A stretch of DNA of 64,000 nucleotides from Clostridiales bacterium. Lineage in GTDB: Bacteria; Bacillota; Clostridia; Saccharofermentanales; Saccharofermentanaceae. Shown here one piece after another: positions 7,378-15,004 of the stretch (position 1 is its first letter; every line of letters begins with the position of its first letter). A model generated the notes under the pieces. That model saw only the letters and a program-made list of their open reading frames with translations, searched no databases and was not told the DNA's origin. The stretch covers positions 1 through 64,000 of the forward strand of contig JAGAXM010000011.1 in the NCBI GenBank assembly GCA_017940895.1. Reading direction: 5' to 3'. A program made the position numbers and the translations under genes.

Positions 7378-7971
7378 ATGAACGATCAGGATAAGAAGAT
7401 AGCAAAGATCAAGAACAACTGCCGCATTGGCAAAGTAATCGCAACCATAATGTGCATCATCTGCATCTGCGGATGCGTCTTAAGTGCTATAGGAGGCATC
7501 GCGATGTATGCCAATTCTGAAGAGTGGGAGCCCAAGATTGCACAGGCGATCGAAGAGGGCAAGATCGATACGGATAAGGTATCTATCGGCACAGCCAAGA
7601 TGTTCCACATCGAAGGCATTGATCCCGATGACTGGGAGTCCGATGTACCCGCCATTCAGGAAGCACTCACCAACCGCCCTTATACAACGATCTACGGCGG
7701 CTACTGCTTCGGCATCGCAGCAGTGATCGCTGTATGTGCAGTACTCATGAAGCTCATAAGCGGAACTTTCGCGATCATAGAGAAAGAAGACAATCCTTTC
7801 ACTGATAAGGTAATCAAGAGAGTTACTGTCGTCATGATCATCGTAAGTGCTTTCCTCTTCTTTACTGCAGGCGCATCATTCGGTATCCTCGGCGGACTTG
7901 TTACGCTGGTAGTCTACAGCATCTTGGACTACGGTAAGACTCTCCAGATTCAGTCTGACGAAACGCTCTGA
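7378..7971 (+). CDS. DUF2975-like four-TM membrane protein
   Basis: A 197-aa protein with membrane segments at about 20-42, 105-125, 145-165 and 168-188 and an extracytoplasmic acidic loop. The ending KEDNPFTDKVIKRVTVVMII is typical of DUF2975 proteins, which are nearly always encoded next to a short YozG-like XRE regulator, as here (18 bp downstream). The function of the pair is unknown; a membrane-coupled switch is the usual guess. The ribosome site is AAGGAG before ATG. Confidence 0.75.
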   Translation: MNDQDKKIAKIKNNCRIGKVIATIMCIICICGCVLSAIGGIAMYANSEEWEPKIAQAIEEGKIDTDKVSIGTAKMFHIEGIDPDDWESDVPAIQEALTNRPYTTIYGGYCFGIAAVIAVCAVLMKLISGTFAIIEKEDNPFTDKVIKRVTVVMIIVSAFLFFTAGASFGILGGLVTLVVYSILDYGKTLQIQSDETL

Positions 7972-7989
7972 TGACAGGAGGAGTAGATC

Positions 7990-8199
7990 ATGGGACAGAT
8001 AATATTAAGACTTGACCGCGTAATGGCGGACCGTAAGATGTCACTTAACGAACTGTCTGAGAAGGTCGGCGTATCTAACGTTAACCTCTCGAAGATGAAG
8101 AACGGCAAGATCTCCGCGATCCGCTTCTCCACCCTCGAAGCTATATGCGAGGCGCTCGACTGTCAGCCCGGCGACATACTCGAGTATAATAAGGAGTAG
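7990..8199 (+). CDS. YozG-like XRE-family transcriptional regulator
   Basis: A 69-aa Cro/CI-type helix-turn-helix protein. MSLNELSEKVGVSNVNLSKMKNG is the HTH, and the C-terminus STLEAICEALDCQPGDILEY is the typical ending of the YozG class. It follows the DUF2975-like gene with a GACAGGAGGA ribosome site and is likely to control the shared promoter at 7288-7316. Confidence 0.9.
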   Translation: MGQIILRLDRVMADRKMSLNELSEKVGVSNVNLSKMKNGKISAIRFSTLEAICEALDCQPGDILEYNKE

Positions 8200-8231
8200 A
8201 AAATAAATAACAAGCCGGAGGGCACCCCTAT

Positions 8232-9293
8232 ATGATCCAGCTTAAGATGCTGAGTTACTACGACAATATAGATAAATATAAGCAGATCGACGCGATCGTC
8301 GAGAACCTGCTCACAGACGCACTTAACGAATCAGACATCCACACGATGCAGATCGCGCACCGCGTCAAGACCGCGGAATCGGCAGCAGGCAAGCTCACGA
8401 GAAAGCCCGAGAAATACTCGACCGCGACAGATCTTACCGACCTCGTAGGCTTCAGGATCATATGTTACTTCACAGATCAGATCGACCCGATAAGCCGGAT
8501 CGTTGAGAATCTGTTCGACATCGACAGGGACAACTACGTCGACAAGAGCAAGATGCTTAAGCCCAACGCTTTCGGCTATCTGTCGGTCCACTACATCTGT
8601 TCATTACGCCCCTCCGACGAATACGATGAGGAACTTACACACTTTAAATTCGAGATCCAGATAAGGACCGTTCTTCAGCACACATGGGCTGAGATCGAGC
8701 ACGACTTAGGCTACAAGAACGAGCTCGGTGTCCCCCGTCATGTAAGACGTGAATTCTCGCAGATGGCAAGCCTTCTCGAGGTCGCCGACGCGGGCTTCGG
8801 AAGGATCAAAGAAGAACTTAAGAACTACTCCGACAGAGTCATCGAACAGCTGCGCACGGGCGACGTCGCGGGCATCACGATCGATACTCTCTCATTGCGC
8901 GAGTTCATGCGCTATAACGAGGAGTTCATTAACTTCACGAACGACATCGCCGAGATCTGCGGTGCCTCCCTCACCGACGTCAATGCGGATCCTTATATCA
9001 GGCAATTGGACTTCCTCGGCGTCGATACACTCACGAGTCTTATCGAACTTATGGGAATGCAGCACGACCTCGCTCTCAAGATGGCGCGTCAGACTCTCGA
9101 GAACTCGGAGATCGATGAGCTCGCATCTTCCGTAGGTCTGTTCTACCTTTGCCGTGCGGCTCTCGTCAGCGGTCACTACAGCGACATCGACATGACGCGT
9201 TATTTCTCGCTTCTTATGGATAACCCGAAGATGATCGAGCGCAAGGTCGCACACATGCAGAAGCTGCGCGACAACTACTACGCAGGCATCTGA
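8232..9293 (+). CDS. RelA/SpoT-domain (p)ppGpp synthetase-like protein
   Basis: A 353-aa protein with a nucleotidyltransferase synthetase domain in the first 170 residues: DLVGFRIICYF, FGYLSVHYI and FEIQIRTVLQHTWAEIEHD are the conserved RelA/SpoT motifs for pyrophosphate transfer from ATP to GDP/GTP. There is no HD hydrolase, TGS or ACT domain, so it is of the small alarmone synthetase type, but with an extra all-helical C-terminal region of about 180 residues that I do not recognise. The start is supported by GGAGGG, 9 nt upstream. It follows the XRE gene by 32 bp and may share its transcript. Confidence 0.85.
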   Translation: MIQLKMLSYYDNIDKYKQIDAIVENLLTDALNESDIHTMQIAHRVKTAESAAGKLTRKPEKYSTATDLTDLVGFRIICYFTDQIDPISRIVENLFDIDRDNYVDKSKMLKPNAFGYLSVHYICSLRPSDEYDEELTHFKFEIQIRTVLQHTWAEIEHDLGYKNELGVPRHVRREFSQMASLLEVADAGFGRIKEELKNYSDRVIEQLRTGDVAGITIDTLSLREFMRYNEEFINFTNDIAEICGASLTDVNADPYIRQLDFLGVDTLTSLIELMGMQHDLALKMARQTLENSEIDELASSVGLFYLCRAALVSGHYSDIDMTRYFSLLMDNPKMIERKVAHMQKLRDNYYAGI

Positions 9294-9314
9294 GCATATA
9301 AACTTAACATCGGT

Positions 9315-9839
9315 TTACCTTCTGTGTAGAGCTTCCTGCTCCCACTCCCACTTCTTCTTGACCTCCGCGGCTTTCGCGATGATCTTCGAAGTCCACTCGT
9401 CATCAGGAGCGTCGAGCTGATATGCCGCGTACCCGTTCTGTTTGCCGTAGGAGCAGATTACTCCCTCGTCGTCGACGTGAAGCTTTATGTGGTAATGGCT
9501 CGGCATCTTCTGCGGCAGCATCTGCTTGCGCTTGCCCTGCACTTCCTTTAAGTGTCTCTGCGCATTTACGATCTGGTCGAACTTAACCCCGTAACACCTG
9601 AACAGCGTCTTGATATAGAACTCGGACCTGTACGACGACGTGTACACCCACACCTCGTACCCGAGCTTTTGCAGCTCGTTAATAAGATACGGCGTGCCGT
9701 AGCGCAGCCTCTCCTTGAAGATGAGATTAAACGGGAATATCAGCTTCGACTCGACCTTGTGCGTGTCGGGCCTTACGAAAAGCACCTCGTCCAGATCGAA
9801 CGAGATGCGCATCTTACCTTCGTCAAATTTACCCGCCAT
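9315..9839 (-). CDS. HAD-like hydrolase family protein
   Basis: A 174-aa protein with the HAD nucleophile motif near the N-terminus (ISFDLDEVLF, D15 and D17). Later come YEVWVYTSSYRSE, a motif II-like strand ending in T/S, and HIKLHVDDEG, an acidic motif. It is a paralogue of the C-terminal half of the next gene upstream. The natural substrate is unknown. I chose ATG 9839, which overlaps the upstream stop by 11 bp and has a GGAGAG site; ATG 9812, directly before the HAD motif, is an alternative. The longer frame to 9899 is unlikely. Confidence 0.7.
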   Translation of the reverse strand: MAGKFDEGKMRISFDLDEVLFVRPDTHKVESKLIFPFNLIFKERLRYGTPYLINELQKLGYEVWVYTSSYRSEFYIKTLFRCYGVKFDQIVNAQRHLKEVQGKRKQMLPQKMPSHYHIKLHVDDEGVICSYGKQNGYAAYQLDAPDDEWTSKIIAKAAEVKKKWEWEQEALHRR

Positions 9840-10710
9840 TCTTCGCGATCTCTCCGATGACATCGATGGCCTTTCTGGACCACTGATCATCCGGAACATT
9901 CAGCTCATACTTCTTATACTTAGCGCCTTCGATATCGCCTGTGGCAAGCACCATATCATTATCGATATGAAGCGTCTGCTTGTACTTCGAGGCGATCAGC
10001 TTCTCGCGCTGTACTGCACTCGCGGAGTTCGAAGCCTTACGCTTCTCTGTACCCGTGATGATACCGTCTACGTGCACGGAATACGCACGGAAGAATCTCT
10101 GTATATCGTCGATGGAATAGTATTTCGCGGAGTATACCCAGATGTCGTAGCCCTGCTTCGACAGGTAGTGGAACAGCGCGGGCACGCCGAGCTTCAACTT
10201 CTGCTTGAACTTGATAAGGCGGAACTTCGGCACCTTCTCGACGAACTTGTCCTTGTCTCCCCTGAAGATTACCTCGTCGAGGTCGAGAGTGACACGCTTG
10301 TCGTGCTTCGAGTTCTCGAGGATCTTCTCGATGTCGGAGTCCTGAGCGAGGTTAACGATCTTGATCGGTACCTTCTTGATCTGGCATCTCATCGCAGCCG
10401 CCCATCTGTGGTGGCCGTTAAGAAGCAGATATCCCTTCGGGTGCAGTTTCTCTACTATGAGCGCATCGTCGAAAGGATCCTGGTTATGCTTGAGCGCCGT
10501 CCTGAACTTCTGCTCATACTCGCCGATGATCCTCATGCTGGGGCCCACCGTCTCGAATGTAAACTCATCATCCGCATTGGGGTGAAGATTGGTACATGCT
10601 GTCTTCTTTACAAGCAGTCTTTCAAGAAGGCTCGCCTTAACGGTAAAGCTCGTTCCCTTCTGCTGCTGAACGTCATCATATATCTTCTGCTCAAATTCAG
10701 TCTTAGCCAT
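9829..10710 (-). CDS. ParB/sulfiredoxin-like domain fused to HAD-like hydrolase
   Basis: A 293-aa two-domain protein. Residues 20-125 resemble the ParB/Srx fold: VGPSMRIIGEY ... YLLLNGHHRWAAA, with the GHHR phosphate-binding motif at 99-102. This fold occurs in ParB CTPases, sulfiredoxin and the free-serine kinase SerK. Residues 138-293 are a HAD domain (VTLDLDEVIFRGD, then YDIWVYSAKY and TLHIDNDM) paralogous to the following gene. The pairing suggests a phosphotransfer/hydrolysis couple, but this is inference. ATG 10710 has a CGGGG site 7 nt upstream; the longer frame to 10755 lacks one. Confidence 0.72.
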   Translation of the reverse strand: MAKTEFEQKIYDDVQQQKGTSFTVKASLLERLLVKKTACTNLHPNADDEFTFETVGPSMRIIGEYEQKFRTALKHNQDPFDDALIVEKLHPKGYLLLNGHHRWAAAMRCQIKKVPIKIVNLAQDSDIEKILENSKHDKRVTLDLDEVIFRGDKDKFVEKVPKFRLIKFKQKLKLGVPALFHYLSKQGYDIWVYSAKYYSIDDIQRFFRAYSVHVDGIITGTEKRKASNSASAVQREKLIASKYKQTLHIDNDMVLATGDIEGAKYKKYELNVPDDQWSRKAIDVIGEIAKNGG

Positions 10711-10775
10711 AACATAACCCCGACTAATCAAAGTATATTTATAATTATACAACACAAAAAACGCTTCGCGGGTAA

Positions 10776-10803
10776 CATAAAACCTCCGGCTTTCACCGGA
10801 GGT
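10776..10803 (-). terminator. Terminator downstream of obgE
   Basis: Minus strand ACCTCCGG-TGAAAG-CCGGAGGT, a perfect 8-bp stem, followed by TTTATG. It lies about 115 bp after the obgE stop. Confidence 0.7.
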
Positions 10804-10862
10804 CGTCTGACAAACTCTACTTACTCTCTAAAAGGAGGTAACTACTCTATGACTTTAGTATA
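10782..10862 (-). ncRNA. Candidate CU-rich 3'-derived small RNA
   Basis: Between obgE and its terminator the minus strand has TATACT (10857-10862, -10-like; the -35 is weak), then a segment with TTACCTCCTTTTAG that resembles the anti-Shine-Dalgarno end of 16S rRNA, and then the terminator hairpin which also exposes ACCTCC. On the plus strand the same bases read as a strong AAAAGGAGGT site before the 4-codon frame MTLV. The RNA could be an independent small RNA or just the obgE 3' UTR. Confidence 0.3.
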
Positions 10863-10916
10863 GCGAAGCATTGCGACATCAATATGAATATTTGTGAACA
10901 AATTGTAAACCCGTAA

Positions 10917-12194
10917 TCAATCTACCCATTCGAACACGAAATCGTCGATCCTTACCTCGTCTCCGTCCTGTATTCCCGCCTCTTTCAAGGCATCGTAAAC
11001 GCCTTCCTTAACAAGTGCTCTCTGGAAATACTGAGCGGAATCATATACATCGAAGTCTGTAGTCGCACGTAGTCTTGATGCCCACGATCCCTCGATGACG
11101 AACATATCGCCGTCTCTGCCGATCGTAAACTTCTGCTCCTTCTCGAACTTATAGACCTTCTTGCTGTCCTTCTCGATCTGATCGTGAATGACCGGCGGCG
11201 GCAGCTTACTTACAAGCTCCGTTACCTTATCGGTCAGCTCCTTCACGCCCTGTCTTGTCGCAGCGCTTATAACGAAGAAATCCTCGTAGCCCTGCTTTCT
11301 GACTTCCTCTTCGAACATCTCGATCTCCTCATCGAGCGCGTCGTCGCACTTATTCGCAACGACTACCTGAGGACGGGATGCGAGCTCTTCGTTAAACTCG
11401 CGAAGCTCCTTGTTGATCGAATTAAAATCATCGATCGGATCTCTGCCGTCGTGCGCGGAGACGTCAACAACATGGATAAGAAGTCTCGTTCTCTCGATGT
11501 GTCTTAAGAAGTCGTGGCCTAACCCAGCTCCCTCATGCGCATCCTCGATAAGTCCGGGGATATCCGCGATAACGAACGACTGGTCGAAGTCCTGCACAAC
11601 ACCGAGCACCGGCTCGAGCGTCGTAAAAGGATAATCCGCGATCCTGGGCTTCGCACGCGTCATGACCGACAGCAGCGTCGACTTACCCGCATTCGGGTAA
11701 CCTACGAGACCTACGTCAGCGATGAGCTTGAGCTCTACAAGAAGATTCTTCTCTTCGCCCGGCATACCGAGGTGAGCGAACTGCGGCGCCTGTCTTACGG
11801 AATTCGCGAAATGCATATTTCCGAGACCGCCCTTGCCGCCTACGCAGATGACCTCTTCCTGTCCGTCTTCAGTGAAATCCGCGAGGATCTTGCCTGTATC
11901 GGCATCCTTGATGACCGTGCCTACGGGGACTGCGATCTTTAAGTCCTCGCCGCCTCTGCCGTACATCTTGCGGTTCATTCCTTTCGCGCCGTCAGGGGCT
12001 ACGAACTTATGCTTGAAGCGGAACGACTGCAGCGTGGTAAGCTTGCCTGCCGCAACGAAAACAACGTCGCCGCCCTTACCGCCGTCACCGCCGTCGGGTC
12101 CGCCGTTTGTAATGTACTTCTCTGTATGGAACGAGCACATTCCGGGCCCGCCGTCGCCCGCCTTAACATATATCTTCGCGTGATCTATAAACAT
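10917..12194 (-). CDS. obgE: GTPase Obg/CgtA, ribosome-associated
   Basis: A 425-aa essential GTPase acting in 50S maturation and stress control. Three parts are visible: the glycine-rich Obg fold (residues 1-158), the G domain with GLVGYPNAGKST (P-loop), FTTLEP (switch I), DIPGLIEDAHEG (G3) and NKCD (G4), and a C-terminal OCT domain from about residue 345, typical of Gram-positives. It is the last gene of the rplU-prp-rpmA-obgE cluster, but a strong terminator lies between rpmA and obgE, so it either depends on read-through or has its own promoter. The ribosome site is AAGAAGG. Confidence 0.97.
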   Translation of the reverse strand: MFIDHAKIYVKAGDGGPGMCSFHTEKYITNGGPDGGDGGKGGDVVFVAAGKLTTLQSFRFKHKFVAPDGAKGMNRKMYGRGGEDLKIAVPVGTVIKDADTGKILADFTEDGQEEVICVGGKGGLGNMHFANSVRQAPQFAHLGMPGEEKNLLVELKLIADVGLVGYPNAGKSTLLSVMTRAKPRIADYPFTTLEPVLGVVQDFDQSFVIADIPGLIEDAHEGAGLGHDFLRHIERTRLLIHVVDVSAHDGRDPIDDFNSINKELREFNEELASRPQVVVANKCDDALDEEIEMFEEEVRKQGYEDFFVISAATRQGVKELTDKVTELVSKLPPPVIHDQIEKDSKKVYKFEKEQKFTIGRDGDMFVIEGSWASRLRATTDFDVYDSAQYFQRALVKEGVYDALKEAGIQDGDEVRIDDFVFEWVD

Positions 12195-12215
12195 AAATAC
12201 CTTCTTAAATCGAAT

Positions 12216-12252
12216 AAAGAAAAATGCCTGCCGAAGATTGATTCGACAGGCA
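12216..12252 (-). terminator. Terminator between rpmA and obgE
   Basis: Minus strand TGCCTGTCGAA-TCAATC-TTCGGCAGGCA, an 11-bp stem with one G-T pair, followed by TTTTTCTTT. It should end most rplU-prp-rpmA transcripts. Confidence 0.85.
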
Positions 12253-12276
12253 GTTAATTCAGCTTATAAGCCCAAA

Positions 12277-12558
12277 TCAGTTAGCAGGATAAACGCTGAC
12301 CTGCTTCTTTGTGGAACCGACTCTCTCGTACTTTACGAGGCCGTCGATCTTAGCATAAAGCGTATCATCGGATCCGATGCCGACGTTGTTGCCGGGATGG
12401 ATCTTTGTGCCGCGCTGTCTTACAAGAATGTTGCCTGCGATAACGCTCTGTCCATCGCCCTTCTTAGCTCCAAGTCTCTTGGACTGGGACTCACGACCGT
12501 TCTTGGTGGAACCCATTCCTTTCTTATGAGCGAAGAGCTGTAAATTCATGTTAAGCAT
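12277..12558 (-). CDS. rpmA: 50S ribosomal protein L27 with Prp-cleavable N-terminus
   Basis: A 93-aa L27, placed near the peptidyl-transferase centre. The N-terminus [14 protein letters not shown] carries the Firmicute extension that must be removed by the Prp protease after the Phe, exposing AHKKG. The rest ([36 protein letters not shown]) is canonical. The ribosome site is AGGAGGTG, 6 nt before ATG. The prp gene lies 20 bp upstream. Confidence 0.97.
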   Translation of the reverse strand: MLNMNLQLFAHKKGMGSTKNGRESQSKRLGAKKGDGQSVIAGNILVRQRGTKIHPGNNVGIGSDDTLYAKIDGLVKYERVGSTKKQVSVYPAN

Positions 12559-12578
12559 CTCTTACACCTCCTAGTGTC

Positions 12579-12950
12579 TCAAATTTCTTCAGTGATACTG
12601 ATGTATCTGTTACCGTCTGTGTTAACCGACTGTGCGAGGGAGATAAATCCGAGAACTATAGTCTCCATTATCACCTGTGCCCTGTCAGCCGCGCCCTCAT
12701 CTCTGAATCTTCCTTCCGGAATGATTATCTCGGCGCACACATTGCCGTCACCCTTATCTTCTTCGATCCTGGTACTGTACTCTGTATCAATACCGCAGAT
12801 CCTCTCAAGTGCATTCGCCAGTGTATAAACCAATGTCGATGCTCCTGCGCAGATGATGTCGGATCCTGCTTGGGCGTATCCCGAATGTCCGCTTACGAAC
12901 AACCCGGTTACCTTACGAGACTGATCCCTGACGACTTTGACGGTGATCAT
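12579..12950 (-). CDS. prp: Ribosomal-processing cysteine protease Prp
   Basis: A 123-aa Prp (YsxB/DUF464 family), which cuts the N-terminal extension of L27. The catalytic dyad is visible in VSGHSGYAQAGSDIICAGAS: His near residue 21 and Cys near residue 34. Gene order rplU-prp-rpmA is the standard Firmicute arrangement and agrees with the extended L27 next door. The ribosome site is AAAGGCGG. Confidence 0.93.
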   Translation of the reverse strand: MITVKVVRDQSRKVTGLFVSGHSGYAQAGSDIICAGASTLVYTLANALERICGIDTEYSTRIEEDKGDGNVCAEIIIPEGRFRDEGAADRAQVIMETIVLGFISLAQSVNTDGNRYISITEEI

Positions 12951-12965
12951 TACGTTCCGCCTTTA

Positions 12966-13268
12966 TTAAGCGATGCCCGTAATACGTACTCTTGTATAAG
13001 GCTGTCTGTGGCCATTCTTTCTTCTGTAGCCCTTCTTAGCCTTGTACTTAAGAACAACGATCTTCTTGTTCTTGCCCTGCTTTACGACTTCGCCTGTAAC
13101 CTTAGCAGCTACATCAGCGCCGGCCTTGATGCCGTTATCATCGCCTACAGCAAGAACTTCGTCGAAAGTAACTGTCTCACCGACCTCGCTTCCGAGCTTC
13201 TCTACGAAGATCTCGTCACCGACAGCAACCTTATACTGCTTGCCGCCTGTCTTAATTACTGCGTACAT
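12966..13268 (-). CDS. rplU: 50S ribosomal protein L21
   Basis: A 100-aa L21 starting [14 protein letters not shown], with the C-terminal 23S-binding signature [18 protein letters not shown]. The start at 13268 has a CAGGAGGA site; an upstream in-frame ATG at 13337 lies in the leader and is not a start. First gene of the cluster, with a strong promoter 116 bp upstream and a leader that could hold an autoregulatory structure. Confidence 0.96.
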   Translation of the reverse strand: MYAVIKTGGKQYKVAVGDEIFVEKLGSEVGETVTFDEVLAVGDDNGIKAGADVAAKVTGEVVKQGKNKKIVVLKYKAKKGYRRKNGHRQPYTRVRITGIA

Positions 13269-13412
13269 ACTGTGTCCTCCTGTTCTTCCAGTCTCGCTGC
13301 TCCATCCGAGGCACTGCCCAAAGCCCTTAAAAATCAAGGAAAAAGCGCAGATTTAAAAGCCCGTCGCATGCGGCCACCCGCGTATACTATCATCATTGTG
13401 CCGGTGTGTCAA
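13269..13412 (-). promoter_or_regulatory. rplU promoter and candidate L21 leader
   Basis: Minus strand TTGACA (13407-13412), 17-nt spacer, TAGTAT (13384-13389), giving a start near 13377 and a 5' leader of about 108 nt. Firmicute rplU genes are known to have an autoregulatory L21 leader. The leader here is long enough and contains complementary GC-rich segments, but I did not match it to the consensus. Confidence 0.6.
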
Positions 13413-13478
13413 CTTTTTATTTATATATATAAGGTGTTATAATTTTTTGAGAAAATACACAAGCAGGGGTAATACCGC

Positions 13479-14978
13479 ATGCGTCTTTCAGACATTCTAA
13501 AATATAATGACATAGTTATCCAGTGCCACGACAACCCGGATGCCGACGCACTCGCATCGGGCTTCGCACTCTATACATACCTTAAGGATAACGGCAAGGA
13601 GCCTGTCTTCATCTACAGGGGCGTCCACCCCATCACCAAGAGCAATCTTCTGATCATGGTCGAGGAGCTTAACATTCCGGTGCAGTATGCGCCCGAATAC
13701 GACCATGTTCCGGATGTTCTCCTGGTCTGCGACTGCCAGTACGGTCAGCGTAACGTCACGACGACCAAGGCGAGATACGTCGCGATCATCGACCACCATC
13801 AGGTCACGGTCGAGCTTCCGAGATTCGCGGAGATCCGAAGCAGCGTCGGATCGTGTGCGACGGTGGTCTGGGACATGTTAAGAGCCGAGAACTACGACGT
13901 CAACGAGAATAAGGACCTCGCGACCGCTCTGTACTACGGACTTTACACCGATACGAACAAGTTCAGCGAGATAAGCCACCCTCTCGACCGCGATATGATC
14001 GACTCGCTCGTAATCAACAAGAGCCTCATCACGAAGATGAGCAACTCCAACATCTCGCTCGAGGAGCTGAAGATCACGGGCAAGGCGATACTCGACTACA
14101 AATACATCGAAAACATCAGGTGCCTCGTCATCAAGACAGAGCCCTGCGACCCGAATATCTTGGGAGTCATATCCGACTTCTCGATGGAGACCGCCGAGGC
14201 CGATGTGGCTATCGCCTATTACATCAGCCCGGATGAGATCAAGTTCTCCGTAAGGTCATGCGTCAAGGAAGTCCATGCGAACGAGCTCGCAGAGTTCATC
14301 GCCAGAGGCATCGGCGGAGGCGGCGGTCATCTTCTTAAGGCCGGCGGTACGATCCGTCCGGAGAAGGTGCCCGAGAATGTTCCGGACATCATCGAAGACA
14401 GACTCCGTGAATACTACAGTCTCTACGAGGTCCTCTATGCGAAGACCGCGACGGTCGACACATCGAACATGGGAATGTTCACGAAGAAGGAACAGAAGCT
14501 CGGCGTCGTCAAGATGTCCGACGTATTCGAGGTCGGAACACCCGTCGAGATCAGAACTCTCGAGGGCGACATCAACATAACGATCGCAGACGACACATAT
14601 CTCATGATCGGACTCGAGGGCGAGATCTATCCTATCTCCGAAGAGAAGCTTCAGAACAGCTACAATGCGACGGGATTTGCTTTCGTCAAGCAGTTCGAGT
14701 ACGACCCGACAATAAGGAATCTGTCAAACGGAGACATCCGTCCGGTTATGCCGTATGCGAAGACAGTCATCAGTCCTCCGGGTTCCGCGAGAATATATGC
14801 GCAGCCTCTGGACCATTACATCAAGCTCTTCACCGCGTGGGACGACGAGAAGTATTACTCGGGCGTGCCGGGTGACTACATCGCGGTAAGAGAAGACGAT
14901 CCTCACGATATCTACGTTATAAGCGGCAGGCTTTTCGACCAGCTTTACAAGCCGGCAGCGAAGGGCCTTTTCCTCTAA
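13479..14978 (+). CDS. DHH/DHHA1 phosphoesterase with extra C-terminal domain
   Basis: A 499-aa protein of the NrnA/RecJ superfamily. Visible motifs are HDNPDADALASG (metal site), VCDCQYG, IDHHQ (the DHH signature) and the DHHA1 motif GIGGGGGHLLKAGG near residue 280. Such enzymes hydrolyse short oligoribonucleotides, pAp or cyclic dinucleotide products. Family members usually end near residue 320; this one has about 170 more residues (from about 330) ending with a PGDYIAVREDDPHDIYVI segment that I do not recognise. A GCAGGGG ribosome site precedes the ATG. It is transcribed divergently from rplU. Confidence 0.85.
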   Translation: MRLSDILKYNDIVIQCHDNPDADALASGFALYTYLKDNGKEPVFIYRGVHPITKSNLLIMVEELNIPVQYAPEYDHVPDVLLVCDCQYGQRNVTTTKARYVAIIDHHQVTVELPRFAEIRSSVGSCATVVWDMLRAENYDVNENKDLATALYYGLYTDTNKFSEISHPLDRDMIDSLVINKSLITKMSNSNISLEELKITGKAILDYKYIENIRCLVIKTEPCDPNILGVISDFSMETAEADVAIAYYISPDEIKFSVRSCVKEVHANELAEFIARGIGGGGGHLLKAGGTIRPEKVPENVPDIIEDRLREYYSLYEVLYAKTATVDTSNMGMFTKKEQKLGVVKMSDVFEVGTPVEIRTLEGDINITIADDTYLMIGLEGEIYPISEEKLQNSYNATGFAFVKQFEYDPTIRNLSNGDIRPVMPYAKTVISPPGSARIYAQPLDHYIKLFTAWDDEKYYSGVPGDYIAVREDDPHDIYVISGRLFDQLYKPAAKGLFL

Positions 14979-15004
14979 TTCCGCTAATTCCTCTAAGCTT
15001 CCGC

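Noticed and set aside
10846..10863. Leader peptide gene MTLV behind a strong ribosome site
   Set aside because: Five codons with stop and no downstream plus-strand gene to regulate; noted only with the candidate RNA.
9715..10863. Plus-strand frame of 382 codons
   Set aside because: It is antisense to the ParB-HAD and HAD genes, whose motifs and ribosome sites are clear.
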